A stretch of 64,000 bases of DNA from Collybiopsis luxurians FD-317 M1 (Eukaryota > Basidiomycota > Agaricomycetes > Agaricales > Omphalotaceae): positions 186,001 to 250,000 of the forward strand of contig KN834750.1 of the NCBI GenBank assembly GCA_000827265.1. Direction: 5' to 3'. The notes under the pieces are model-generated. The model was given only the letters and a program-made list of their open reading frames with translations, was not told the origin of the DNA and did no database searches. A program made the position numbers and the translations under genes. Below, one piece after another: positions 47,235 to 61,700 of the stretch (position 1 is its first letter; the number at the start of each line of letters is the position of its first letter).

Positions 47235-47916
47235 TTCTTGGTGTCGTTGGTGAATTGAAAGATGATACAGTAATTTAATGGAATGTAATAGATGTAAAAT
47301 AGATCAGGAAGACTGCAGAGTATGAGAAATAATGGATATTGAGTGAAATTGAAGGGCGTACCATCCAAGGGATCATAAGGAGAAGGTTCAAGTCGCGTTC
47401 TGAACGCGTTGTCTGGAACACGTGCCCTCGTTCATCTTTTTTTTTTTTCTCCCATGTACTCAACATGTACTGCAGGTCAGTGTAAACCTTTTTTTATTTT
47501 TTATGTTTTGATGTAAAAAATACTTTTTCATTCGCAACTTTGGAAGACCTGCTGGTGTGTGAGAGCACCTTCAGCCATGGTTTCAATTCTACAACCCCAT
47601 CTGAATCCATTTTTTCGCTCCCCTATAGTGCGGTCTGGCTAACATCTATTCTTCTTTCAACCAGGAACTGAAGCTGTTGGCCAATGAACGACCTGCTTCT
47701 GGTCTAGAGGTAGTCGAAGGAGCAGACCAGATACTTGATAGACCTGTATATTTTTCATAGGGCTGTTCTAGCCTTGATTATCAACGAGTTTTGAATAGAC
47801 CGTTCTAGACCCATTCCCACTTTCTCCATGCATGACCGTATCTTAAGATCATCCTTGACGCGATACGACAAATATAAAAACCAGTGCCAAATCCTTCTTT
47901 CCACTTGTAAACCACA
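47235..47916. other. Divergent promoter region of the CK1-like and PDC genes
   Basis: About 680 bases. It contains T-rich runs near 47440 and 47490 and a CAAATATAAAA TATA element at about 47869-47879, roughly 40 bases before the PDC start codon. Confidence 0.5.
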
Positions 47917-50490
<2,574 letters not shown>

Positions 50491-51517
50491 TGCCTTTTCC
50501 TACCGTGGAATGATTCAATACAATTGAAGATCGTATGCATACATCCAGCACATCGTATGATATACACGCATACATCCACCCTGTATCTGGTCTACCTGAC
50601 GCGAAAAAACCCTACATACACTACGTATAAGGGCTCCCACGAGCAAGTTGTACGCGAACCTTAGTAGGAATCAAGTCTATCCAAGGGGCACTTGTTGGCG
50701 AGTATAAGCATTTTCGCTAACACTGATCATTTCTTAAAGGTAAACCTGTGCTCCCGGCTGAGAAGCAGGGATCCTGCACGAGTACGCTGTCTTAAGATCC
50801 CAACGGTAACTGTGGCAGTTGGCTGCATAGGAACTGGTAAGAGAGTTGGAAGTTATTACTGAAGGTCAACTACCGCCGCGGCCGAAGTTACGTTTACTCA
50901 TCTGCCAGATACAAGAGTTTTACCGCGATATTTTAAACGCATGCCAATCATTGGCAGGTTGACCATCGTTTTGTCGGATATCAAGGCGCCGAGTCAACCT
51001 CTTACTTAGGAACAGAGTTATCATGGAAGTCGCACTGAGTAGTGCTCGAGAAATGCCATCTTCTGAATTGGGTTAAGGACTTGCTATACTAATAGGCTAT
51101 CTCGCAATATACTCGAGATTGATGATCCTTGCGTCATGGCGCGTCCTTGCGAAAGCCAAGTTCAGCTGATGTGATGTATTCCTCTTATGCACTAAATTTT
51201 GCAGTTCAACGGTTCAGTGCCACTCATGCAGGAAAGGTTGGACTTCAGGTTCAGCTCAGCGCCGGCAATGATTGTGCCACTACACCCACTATTAGTATTA
51301 CTTAGTGACATGATTTACATGTCCTGATGTCACCTGCAACGCGATCAGTAGAAGAGCAAAGAAAAGCCCTTCATTGATCCATAACCAACAATGATTTACT
51401 CTGTGGCGCCGCCGAAAAATTTCCAACAGTGGTCCCATAAAGGAAGCCAGTCTCGTACCATGCGTGACAAACATAGATGATAGAAGCCTGGTCTGGGGGT
51501 CTGCTTACGAACTGTAC

Positions 51518-51525
51518 ATTATAGA
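51518..51525 (+). promoter_or_regulatory. TATA element of the broken lactonase copy
   Basis: ATTATAGA followed by AGCCCAGTGGA, matching ATTATAAATGCCCAGTGGA before copy 3; about 55 bases before the ATG at 51579. Confidence 0.45.
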
Positions 51526-51578
51526 AGCCCAGTGGAGCTTAACATGGGAAAGGTCAGCAAGGCCAGTCGAATACTATC

Positions 51579-51830
51579 ATGGGTACTCTACCTCCTTCAT
51601 CGAACAATCAAGCCTATTGCACTGTCTCTGCTCTCGAAGCAGGACATTTCTACCTCCCTCTGGAAGTATTTCTAGACAATGCTCCTAAAGGGTCCGTAGT
51701 TAATCTCTTGGTTTTCTGCTGTGTCACTCTCAGAGCGGCGAAAAGTTTGTATTTGACTTGGGTATTCACAGAGATTTTGAGGGTACCCCGCCCTCTGTTA
51801 GAGAAGATTATACTCGAGCTAATTAACTTG
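51579..51830 (+). pseudogene. Truncated AHL-lactonase-like gene
   Basis: Opens as a clear paralogue of the 296-residue lactonases (ATG at 51579, GTLPPSSNNQAYC, SALEAGHFYLPLEVFLDNAPKGSVVN). It loses frame after about 45 codons, with later pieces (GEKFVFDLGI-like, then a PPSV-like stretch) in other frames. Similarity stops near 51830, where a second copy of the promoter segment begins. The metal-binding HXHXDH part is absent, so it cannot encode an active enzyme. Confidence 0.8.
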
Positions 51831-52172
51831 GTGATCCTTACATCATGGCGCGTCCTTTCCTTTGGCACGTATACTCAACGTATACTAGTAGTTTCGGAGC
51901 TGTTCAGCAGATGTGACGTATTACTAGTATGCACTTCTCAGCTCAACATTCAGTGCCACTCATGATGTATGACAGGCTGGACTTCAATTCAGTTCACCCA
52001 GCTGCTCAGCCACTTTTTTAGCGCCGGCAATGAGTACTTGAGTGCTCAAAATAGTCAATGAAGCTGAAAAATCACCACCGGCTCGTTGATCCATATATAT
52101 ATGATGTGTTACAAACCTTGATGATAGAAGCCCAGTTCAGGGTTATGCGTTACATGTTACTGAACTAGTACA

Positions 52173-52180
52173 TTATAAAT
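52173..52180 (+). promoter_or_regulatory. TATA box of lactonase copy 3
   Basis: TTATAAAT about 45 bases before the ATG at 52221. An in-frame ATG at 52179 overlaps the TATA box itself, which argues against using it as the start. Confidence 0.6.
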
Positions 52181-52220
52181 GCCCAGTGGAAATGGGAAAG
52201 GTAAGAAGTTAAATACTCCC

Positions 52221-53111
52221 ATGGCTACTTTACCTCCTCCGTCGAACAACCAAGCCTATTGCATCGTCTCTGCTCTCGAGGCAGGACATTTGGACCTTCC
52301 TCTGGAAGTATTTCTTGATAATGCGCCTAAAGGGTCGGTAGTTAACACCCCATCTCTTGCTTTCCTTCTACGTCACTCTCGAAGCGGCGAGAAGTTTGTT
52401 TTTGACCTGGGTATTCGCAAAGATCTCGAAAGCTTCCCACCCTCTATTAAAGAATTGAGCAAAGTGCTCCTCCGTGCGACTGTGCCCCGAGATGTAGCAG
52501 AATCACTGATGAAAGGTGGCTTATCGCCAGCAGATGTTAATACTGTCTGCATTTCCCATTGTCACTGGGATCATACAGGTGATACAAAGCCATTTGTGAA
52601 TAACGAATTTGTCGTTGGTGCTGCGACAGCGTCTCTTTTCAAACCCGGCTACCCCGAAGATCCAAAATCCGCGTTTGAAAGTGACCTGCTTCCGGCAGGA
52701 CGAACTCGCTTTGTCGACTTCAGTGACCTTCCTCCTCTTGGTCCCTTCCCCCATGCACTCGATTATTATGGAGACGGCAGCCTTTATATTGTAGATGCCC
52801 CTGGTCATTTACCTGGCCATGTCATTGCTGCCGCAAGGACTTCTAATGACGGTGGATGGATTCTTCTTGGAGGAGACAGTGCGCACCATTGGAACTTGAT
52901 AACCGGTGAATCGCAGATTGCCTGCGGCCACCCAGGCTTATCGGGTGGTTGTGCTCACCTTGACCTCTCGGCAGCGATCCAAAACATCGAACGTATCCGG
53001 GAGTTTATGAAATTACCTCGTACCAGAGTTATTCTGGCGCATGACGAGCCTTGGTATAAAGAGAATAAGAATAGTGATGCCTTCTGGCCAGGACATATTA
53101 TATCAAAGTGA
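52221..53111 (+). CDS. AHL-lactonase-like metallo-beta-lactamase fold hydrolase (copy 3)
   Basis: Intronless, 296 residues from MATLPPPSNNQAYC, equal in length to the copies at 17204 and 18283. Metal-binding residues are present: SHCHWDHTGD (HXHXDH), PGHLPGHV, GGDSAHHWN, and AHDEPWY near the end. It differs from copy 2 by scattered substitutions, among them a HCHWDH for HCHFDH change and a GHPGLSGG for GRPGFPGG change. No signal peptide. It is immediately followed by the duplicated PDC fragment. Predicted to open lactone rings of N-acyl-homoserine lactones or related molecules inside the cell; not tested. Confidence 0.88.
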   Translation: MATLPPPSNNQAYCIVSALEAGHLDLPLEVFLDNAPKGSVVNTPSLAFLLRHSRSGEKFVFDLGIRKDLESFPPSIKELSKVLLRATVPRDVAESLMKGGLSPADVNTVCISHCHWDHTGDTKPFVNNEFVVGAATASLFKPGYPEDPKSAFESDLLPAGRTRFVDFSDLPPLGPFPHALDYYGDGSLYIVDAPGHLPGHVIAAARTSNDGGWILLGGDSAHHWNLITGESQIACGHPGLSGGCAHLDLSAAIQNIERIREFMKLPRTRVILAHDEPWYKENKNSDAFWPGHIISK

Positions 53112-53177
53112 CTGGATGTAGCTAAACAAGATATACAGTACGAGGAGTTCTCAATTTCAGTACACATGTGTATTGCT

Positions 53178-53660
53178 TGGTGCTGCTCTCACGGCGAAAG
53201 ATTGCAACCTCAACAGAACCATCTTGTTTACTGGCGACGGTAGTCTATGAGTGCCCAGGAACTATGATGCCACCGACTTGTCCTCCTGCAACCCATTAAT
53301 TGACTGTTCAAAGCTTTCTTCCATGCTTCGTGAGGGCCTCAAATCCAGTACAGTAACAGTGGGTACACCGTCGAACGCTGTACGGCAAAGAGAGGTCAGC
53401 AGTCCTCTTTCATTTCTGTCTTGCCTGCGTTAATTTGTTCCCTCTGTGCGGTTAGGAAATACAACGTCATGAACTGGAAATGTATGGCTCTGCTGCAGGT
53501 CCTAGGTGACCTCGAAGGCAATTTGTCACATACTCAGTAAATAACAAGGAGCTTTCTGAGTTGCTGGAAAATCATTCATTCGCAGCGGCGAACATCATGC
53601 AGCTCGTAGAAGTCATGATGCCTAAACTCGATGCTCCACGAGCTGGCTAAGCTGAGCAGA
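53178..53660 (+). pseudogene. Partial copy of the pyruvate decarboxylase 3' end
   Basis: Begins at GGTGCTGCTCTCACGGCGAAA and follows the last exons of PDC with frameshifting deletions and an early stop after GDGSL. It keeps the intron before KYN (GAGGTCAGCAG ... GTTAGGAAATAC), so it arose by DNA duplication rather than from mRNA. The final codons are interrupted (CACGAGCTGGCTAA). Confidence 0.85.
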
Positions 53661-53894
53661 AGATACAACAAATATTCGTTGTAATCCTTTTCTTTTGATA
53701 AGACTTCTTTCACCAAGGATGTCCTGTAACAGTTCTATAGCTTTTTATAAAATACGCGTCAAAAGCTTGTCGATCTGAAAGCGAGGACAATTTTATACGC
53801 AATTTTACACCCCATTCAACAAAGTCTTGCGTCGGTGTTCCTTCTGTAGTTTGCGTTGAGCTTCTAGTACGGAAGTAGTAGGCACGTCAAGTTG
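53661..53894. other. 3' flank of the duplicated PDC fragment
   Basis: Continues the duplicated flank to about 53830, then runs into the 3' end of the minus-strand CDC123 gene. Confidence 0.45.
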
Positions 53895-55194
53895 CTACTC
53901 CCTTTCTTCTTCCTCTTCGCCGTCCTGCTGCTGCCTCATACTTTCTACGAGACTCTCCTGCCAAATCGCCTTGAACTCCTCGATATCTCTCCCATTACTC
54001 AAACTCAGCGCTTCGAAGGGGATCATGTTGTGCTGATTGGCAGGGGCATTGCAAATCGCGGCGGGGTGAGAAGGTGAATCAATGACTCGGAACTGGGGTG
54101 CGGAGGGTAGAGTCTCTGAGCTCTTTATGGATTCCACGGGGGTAGGGGAGCCAGAATGTGTGTTTTCATTCAGCAAGTCTCGAAGGTCTTCATAAGAGAA
54201 TAGCAAAGGATCTGTGCGCGATGCGTAAGGATTGAAGTCGATAATATGAGCTCGAGACAGATCCCGGGTAAGGAGTAGGTCAAAGACATCTACATGCAGA
54301 CCACAAAGTTAATTCAAACCATACGACCACAGATTATACTTACAATTCGCCTCGGCTGTCCAATTTGGTTCGATCTTAACTTTCCAAAACTCTACAACGG
54401 TGTTGACTATCTTCGCTCGAATCGCAGAATCATTCAGATACTCATAATAGTTTGTATCTCGTTGGGATATCCCTTTAAGAATCGACATCAGCCAACAATC
54501 AAAAGGCAAGACATTATACATGCCCAACAAAATGTTATTCCTCACGAAACAACGCAACTCTCTACTCCGATCTATGGCGTACCATTTCCGCAACACCAAT
54601 TCCAGGTGGTACGAGCCATCATCGGAGTCAGTCTCTTCGCAGTCTTCGAATACGGTAGATTTGGATAGATCATGCGTTACGAAATCAGAGGATTTAAGGA
54701 GCAGATAGACGTCGGCCGGGGATGTGCATTTCAATGGTGAAGATGCGGGTAGGATCCATGAGGCATCCTGGAACTGAGTGTTGAATTTCTCGCCAGTGAA
54801 TGGAATGAGAGATGTACCTTTGGCGAAGAAAAGTTTAACTTAGGAAACACAGCGCCGTATTCCTTAATTGCCGCTCTGATTTTCTCGTCCAGTTCTGGAA
54901 ATGCAAAGACTTGCTGCTCAGAGTCGTCGCCGCCGTCATCCTCGTTATCGGATAATGAACTTTCCGCAGGTCTATCTCTCAATCAGGGGATGCTAACAAA
55001 CCAAATGTGGCTACGGACATGTCCTCAGACCCTTTTGGTACAAATACCTGGTCGGCGTTGAGATATTCAAAGAATTCGCGAGACAGAGGACGAATGACCG
55101 TTGACTTTAAACTGGATGAGTGAAATATTGGATACCAAGATGAAAATTGAAAAGAAAGAATGTACGATGATGACTGTTGTGGAAAGAGTTGCAT
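53895..55194 (-). CDS. CDC123: Cdc123 (D123) eIF2 assembly factor
   Basis: ATP-grasp-like chaperone that joins eIF2 gamma to alpha for assembly of translation initiation factor 2. Start MQLFPQQ at 55194; five or so exons. Family blocks: FSSWYPIFHSSSLKSTVIRPLSREFFEYLNAD, then an acidic insert, FPKLNFSSPK/DASWILPAS, LKCTSPADVYLLLKSSDFVTHDL, ELVLRKWYAIDRSRELRCFVRN, GISQRD, VFDLLLTRDLSRAHIIDFNPYASRTDPLLFSYEDL. The C-terminus is Glu-rich and ends at 53895. Confidence 0.92.
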
Positions 55195-55357
55195 AGCTGA
55201 TCGGACTCAGAAATCTCAGAGCAGACATTCAACAAAATGACTCGTGCTTTGTCATAACTTGAAATTGAGCCTGGGCGCATGAATGGAAGGTAATAAAGGC
55301 ACATAATGAAGGGTACAGAAAAGACATGGGGTAGAGCTCGTGCATGAACCAGTCATT

Positions 55358-55808
55358 TTACTTTGCCTTCTGCTGCGATTTGATGACCTTCTTCACAATC
55401 TTGGCCTCCTCGACCAAAAATGCCCGCAGAATTCTGAGAGATGTCATGTTTAGACAATAATCCCAAACGCTAAAGATGTAAATGAACACACCGTGATTTG
55501 ACACAGTCACCACAGCGCGAACCACCGTATGCCCTGCGCACACTCTTTTGGCGTTTCGAGATGGTCGCGTATTGACGAGGACGAAGAGCAGGAATCTAGT
55601 ACAAACTGTTGTTGGTTCAAATCTCTCAAAAAATCCAGATAATACGCACTCCAGGAAGACCAATTCCACAGTCCCCGCACTTTGGTGCCGTAGCAGGCTT
55701 CTTTATATGATGGTAGACGAGTTTTCCGCCAGGAGTTTTGACTACCCTCCTACGAGAAGAAGTCGTGTTGTAAGGCTGGCGTTTGCGGAGGGTGACACGC
55801 TGGGCCAT
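55358..55808 (-). CDS. RPL34: 60S ribosomal protein L34 (eL34)
   Basis: Exons on the minus strand: 55808..55650, 55595..55492, 55433..55358; 112 residues. Typical segments: MAQRVTLRKRQPYNTTSSRRRVVKTPGGKLVYHH, the zinc-binding CGDCG, IPALRPRQYATISKRQKSVRRAYGG, and SRCGDCVKSRILRAFLVEEAKIVKKV. The first Cys pair and the second Cys pair together form the zinc site of eL34. Confidence 0.95.
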
Positions 55809-56973
55809 GATCTGGAAAGAGTACTAATGAGATGTAAAATCCATGGCCATACAGAGATCCGGCAATACTTTTTTGTGTCTTGAGGGCTTTGTCGGGACTT
55901 GGCGGCGACTGGCTTTGGTCGAAAATCTAAGGAACGTGAGAAAACTGTGTAGGTGGCTGCATATATTTCCCACGGTCAGCGCTCAATGGGACGGGCGCTT
56001 CAGACTCCGGCGATCCTCACATTTCGGTGTGAGCTACCTTGCCGACACATTTCACCCTCTCAACTCGATTTCAGCGCCCAACAGCAACGGCTACCAGATG
56101 CGACATGTATTTGAACTTCCCACCAGACATTGCATTTCACATTCACCACGTATATATGTATGCAAAGGAGTGTATGAATCAAGCCCTTAGCCCACCGTAT
56201 TAAGTTTGATTATTCGACGCCGAAGCGGGAGACCAGATCCGCAGTCTACAACATTTATGCACCCCTTGCAGTCAAGCTGTGGACTCCGCATCGATCTGTC
56301 CACTCCTCCGGTATCCCCAGTATATAAAGCTGTTGTTCGCTGTGTCTAGTGCATACGATGAAACAACATGGCCTATCCAGACCGCCCTTCCCTTCTATTC
56401 CGACGCCCGTCCGGTGTGAATGCACTGTAAGTCGCGCCCGAAGTAGTTCAGTGTCTTTCCGTGCTGAGAGAAGCTTATGGAGTACATACCTCTACAGCCG
56501 GGATGACTCGAAATGATCAACTCCTATTCAGAATAAGGACGCACTGCACATATTTCTATGAAATAGCGTATCAATCTGTTCAAACTGTTTGATGAGTGTG
56601 CTCACTTGCTTGTTGTTGCGCTGGCAGAGCGACAGATATTTAGCCGTCATGCAACTGTGATCAGCATCTGAGCCTAACGAAACCTGTTTGAAAATGTCAT
56701 GATTTTGATGAATAATTTTAATCGACGCTGGACCAACTAGTTATTACTTCCTGTTGTGAGGGGTATGAAGGACATTGAGCTGCTCACTAAGTTCCCTCAC
56801 AGCTCCAGAATTATAGATAGTAACTGGCTGACTCGGTCGAGGATCGCCATACATCTACTGCGTGGACCCTGATTTGGAATTGATTAGGTAATCGTGGCTG
56901 TACCAAGGTCAAAGCCAACATATTGATCGTGAAATTTCAACTTCCAGCTTGCTTCTTCCCATAAATCTCCAAC
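55809..56973. other. Intergenic region between RPL34 and the cyclin gene
   Basis: About 1.16 kb. A strong TATA-like AGTATATAAAG at 56319-56329 precedes an ATG at 56369-56378 (MAYPDRPSLLFRRPSGVNAL, followed by a GTAAGT donor). It could be the 5' exon of a small gene, but no downstream exon was found. Confidence 0.35.
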
Positions 56974-58062
56974 ATGGCAGCTGTGCTCGCAACCTCATCC
57001 TATCCCCTGCAACGGTCAAAACATAGTGCTAGTCTTAATTTTTCCAATACCCACTCAGAGTCCATGGCAAGTTTTTATTTTTATTTTCATGTTTTGCTTA
57101 TTGTTGAATGACAGCTCATCCAGGTCAATAATGAGTCAATTATTCCCCCCCCAGTTCAACAAAAAACTTTTTACAGCCAAGAGGGCATTGCTCGTCTCTG
57201 CGCAAGGTTCATTACACACCTTTTTGGATGCCCCGAGCGCCCACCAAATCACTTTGGATGGCATGTCGAATTACCGTATTATATCGCATACGCAATCTAT
57301 CGCACCAAGCTCCCAACCGGTGTTGTTTTTTCGGCTTTGGCCCTTTTACAAAGGTTAAAGTCGAGATTCCCTTCAGCGAAAGGATCCTCTGGCCATCGGT
57401 TATTCATATCTGCCTTCATGATTGCTTCAAAGGTCATGTGTGATGATACGTATTCCAACAAATCTTGGAGTGTCGTCGCTCAGGGCATGTTTACGGTTCG
57501 TGAAGTCAATCAGATGGAGCGAGAGATGTGTGGCTACCTTGATTGGGAACTCAATGTTGAAGGAGATATTCTTGCTTCGTTCCAGACAAAAGTCCTACAG
57601 GACTTTGCCCCACTGCATGGCCCTTACCCCGCTTATTCACTCCAGGACGTCTCAAAGCATGCTGCAAAAGCAGCTGCGGCCAAGGCTAATACTCCAATAA
57701 CTTCTCCAACCCCTGATACCCATATTCAATCCTTCGGCCAACGTTACCTATCCCCAGACAAGCTCACGCCGACAAAAACCTCGTCCACGGCCTCGACGCC
57801 CGCTCCATCCACGTCCCCTCGTCCCGAACAGCTTCGTGTCGCTACCAACACTCCTTCACCCACTTACTCTAGTACTTCTTCCCCTGCATCGTCTATATCG
57901 CCACAGACACCCGTCGGTAATGAAGATTTTTACGCACAGATACAGGACTATTCTACTTCTCCCCTTACTTTTTCTATTAGAGAAAAGACCGTCGCTGGTT
58001 GGCCTGTAAACCATCCTTTGAAGAACAACGTCTTTGCTCGCGCGGTGCCTTCGGAGTGGTAG
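56974..58062 (+). CDS. Pho80/Pcl-family cyclin
   Basis: Exons 56974..57066 and 57115..58062; 346 residues. The intron begins GC (GCAAGT) and ends GACAG, and only this keeps the frame into exon 2. The cyclin box covers about residues 50-180 (ARLCARFITHLFGCPE, ELPYYIAYAIYRTKL, FSALALLQRLKSRFPSAKGSSGHRLFISAFMIASKVMCDDTYSNKSW, EVNQMEREMCGYLDWEL). This is the Pcl1/2-like branch of cyclins that partner the Pho85/Cdk5-type kinase. The C-terminal 150 residues are Ser/Thr/Pro-rich and probably phosphoregulated. The first exon (MAAVLATSSYPLQR) is less certain than the rest. Confidence 0.87.
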
Positions 58063-58734
58063 CGGCTGGCCGCTCCTATTTTTTTCGTTCTTCCCCTTAC
58101 TACTGCCGACTTGCCCCTTTTCTTCTTGCTTGCTGTCACCGATGTTCACTGACTTTCTTTCCGTCCATTCTCTTGGGACAACCTTTGCAATTCATTCTTC
58201 CTCTTGTATTTCAAGCTTGCATCTGCCACGCATCCTCGACCATGGCCTCTGTACTCAATTTCTTATACCCCTTCACATGAATCACGGACATTTTCGGAAG
58301 TCTTTACCCTCCAGCCTTTCCTTCATTCAAACCTCATCTAGATTTTTCATACTGCCTTCCTCTTCGCATAGCTTTTTTGTATGTTTCTATTTCTTAACTT
58401 CTGCTGCATCTTTTGCATCGTACAGAACGTTTTGCATCCGGTTGACATTGTATATTGTCTTGCATTGGGCCCAGGTGTTTTCACCATCTTCATTATTCCA
58501 ATCTTTCACCTTGCATCTGTCAACGTCCCCTATAAACAACTCAATTGCCTAACCTACTTATATCATTATTATTCATCAAAAAGGTTTATCAATTGCTATG
58601 TACAACACGAGTCATGCCGTTGGGTCTGGCTGTTAATTTGGGTATACAGGAAACAAGTTTCACTGACACGTCTGCCAAAAAGTGTAGTTGGAACAGTGGG
58701 AACAGTGGGAACAGTGGGAACAAACCTGTAGTCT
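58063..58734. other. 3' flanks of the cyclin and SAP/zinc-finger genes
   Basis: Pyrimidine-rich convergent intergenic region. No supported gene. Confidence 0.4.
58691..58721 (+). repeat. 9-bp minisatellite
   Basis: GAACAGTGG repeated 3.4 times without mismatch, just beyond the stop codon of the SAP/zinc-finger gene. Confidence 0.85.
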
Positions 58735-61700
58735 TCAAGCGCGTTCACCGTTGGCCGCGCATCCGATAATCCGCATCCAAATGCACCCAACACCCTCTTC
58801 CTCGCATCCGACTTGCATACCGTTATCCCTGAGGACATAATACTCTCTGGCGGGAGTTTGAATGACCGCAAGGGCTGGGTGCAGCGGCTTACCCCGCGGA
58901 GTTGTAAAATGGACACTTTCGACGTGATGATGACTGATAATCACAATAGGCCCATCCCGCGAAGACACACGCACCAAAGGAAACACTTACGCAGGGAGAA
59001 ATAGATTGAGTTTCGTCGGTGTTCTCTTGCTTGACAGAACAGGGACAGCCGGGAGACCCGCGAAATCGTTGGCCATCTCTGCCGACGTCTTGTATTGACC
59101 ACTCACACTGGAAAAAGGTTGGCCGGCTAATCAATGGCAACGAGCAGGCATACCTGTTCGCGACAACGCTGGCCAGTATGTAGCGTTCCGCCACTGTCCT
59201 TTTTGCGATACCAACGGCCTGCTGTATCTCGATTCGTTTGAGCCACGCCTTGCTGATCCCCTTGGCGTACTCCTCAGTCCAACTGAGTTGGTCGAGGAGC
59301 GATGTCCGAGCGGAGTCAAGGTGATTAGGCTGCGAGGACGGAGGCTCTGCCGATAACTTTTGACCAATATAAGTAGACCAGTCGGCACGCAGCTGATTTT
59401 GACCTCGATTCTGGGCCTTCAAGGGAAGCGGGGCGGAACCTATAACTTCGCAGGTGGCTTCCAGAACGTAAAAAGAGTCGACGGCGATTGACGGCGAATC
59501 GAGTGATTGTACAACGTCGATGCACCAAATTTCCCCCTTGATGATCTCTCGTGCGTCCACGATAATGCCGTCCAACCAGCCTTGATGGTTTTCTCCTCCA
59601 CCAACCGAAACGGTGAAGAAAAGGCGAGTCAATAAAAACCTGGCATTTGTATACGTCAGGTAACAAGTAGCATCACCAAAATTACACGTACATACCTAAT
59701 AGCAATAACAATCTGCTTGTCATTATCCGGACTTGTCCATAGACGTGGGGCAATGGCGTCTCGGCCCATAAAAGCGCGCCCGAGAAACGATTCTTCGAAC
59801 ATTCGACGACGATATTTGCTTTCTCCTTCCCGCTGCTGAAGATATGGCCACATATCGATCATATTCGCAGGTAGGCGGTGCAAAATGCGACTGAGCCTGT
59901 ACCCTGCGAAATTGCGCGCTAAACGCGCAGAAGCGGAAAGGTAAACTGAAAAAGACAGTAAGAATAGAGGCGATGAAGGCGTGAGCAGCCATACTAGCGT
60001 ATCGGAACATCTTTGAAACAAGTACACAAGCACGTAGATCTCGAATTGCCACCTGGCTGAGGATGATCGCGAAACGTGCCACCTGCTTCCGTTGGGCCAG
60101 ACTGGGAGGCATGGAGATACGATCCAAGGTGATGGGGTTCGAAACGGAGAAATCAAGATGATACAGAGACAAGCTTGAAGAATTAATTCCGAGCGTGATA
60201 TCGGGAACTGAACTGGCCTTCCGGGCCATTGGGACATCCGAAAACGTAGGGGACGTAACTGGAGCGGAAGTTAATTCTTGGTTTTCAATTGGAGTAAAGT
60301 ACGCTTTGGAAGTTCTCGTTAGGATTTGGGGTGGGTTTGGAGAGGTGAGTTTTGCTTTCTTGTTTATAATCAGCGGCGCGAAACGCTTGCCCTTCGCATG
60401 GCTCGCGGCAGCACCTCTCCGGACAGGCGATGCACTGGAATCAACTGGCTTGCAACGTCCTTTATGTCTGTTCCACAAGGAAAGATCGAACATGTTGAAT
60501 TTGACTAGTTTCCCGCAGGCTTTGCACATAACTGAAGAAGGTTGAATATTCGTCGCCAGTGGATCCTCTTCAAGGACCTTCCTCCTCTGTTTCTGTGACT
60601 CATTGAGGGTCATGGAGACTGGAGATAGAGGTTTATGGCTAATCGGTCCATTCACTTTGACAACCTGGCCTCCTGAAATGTCTGCTTCGAGATCTTCCTT
60701 CCTTTGGGCCTGGACAGTCGTGAGCGGAGGATTTTGCGTATCGGAGAGGTTAAAATGGGCCTTCACAAGATTAGACTCGGCAACGCAGTTTTCCAAGATC
60801 GGAGCAGTCGGCACAACTACGTTCGATGGTGTGGGTTGAGTCTGTGAATGAGAATATGAAGCCAAAGTAGCAATTGAACGAGGATTCGATCTGCAGCGCT
60901 GTTCATGCCTGTTCCACATGGACGTATCGTACATAGTATACTTGACAACTTTTCCGCAAGCTTTGCAAGTGACTGAATTGTGTCGAACATTCATGGCTAG
61001 AGGATCTTCGTCGAGATTTTTCTTTCTTTTAGCCTGGCTAATGGTAAGGACCCTCGAACTTGCAGGAGAAATTCTGGGGCTGCCGGCCGAATCTTCAGCC
61101 AAAGTCTCATTGAGTCCAGGATCTTGGACAAAAACCGCAATATCGTACGAGGAAGATGTTGAAGGTCTGTCATGCGCGTCTGAGAACGGTGGAGGATGTC
61201 CTGGGGATGGCGATAAAGCAGTGTCAACAGAAACCGTTGAAATCACAGCCGCGCTCTTTGTAAAAACATTATCGAAAGAGTTTGAGCTCCGTTCTGATCC
61301 ATCACTCGGTACCAATCGTTCAGACCTTTTGAGTTTCTTTGAAGGGGAAGAAAGCGAGTTTGAAGTTGTGGTAGCATCAAATTCTGTGGCCGCAGGCCGC
61401 TTCAAAGTTACAATATGATTATCTGTCTGAGTAGAATTGGATATATGCGCCATTTCTTGGGCGGAATCTGGAGCAGTAGGAGGAACAGGTGGGCTGTTGA
61501 GGTCATTCTGAGGATTTGAAGATGGCAAAATAGAACTATCGGAGGCATGCTCAAGCACAACATTCTTAAGAAAGAAATTCAACAGTTGGACGCGATGAGA
61601 GGGTGGGGTGACTGACCGTATGTTGGGAGGAAAGATAGCTGAGAATCTTTTGAACAAGCAGGTGCTTTGTGAGTTTCGAGTATCCCACAATGCCCTTTTC

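Noticed and set aside
52179..53111. 310-codon version of lactonase copy 3 starting at 52179
   Set aside because: That ATG overlaps the conserved TATA box, and both paralogues start at the position equal to 52221.
60918..61418. 166-codon plus-strand open frame
   Set aside because: Antisense shadow of the long SAP/zinc-finger exon.
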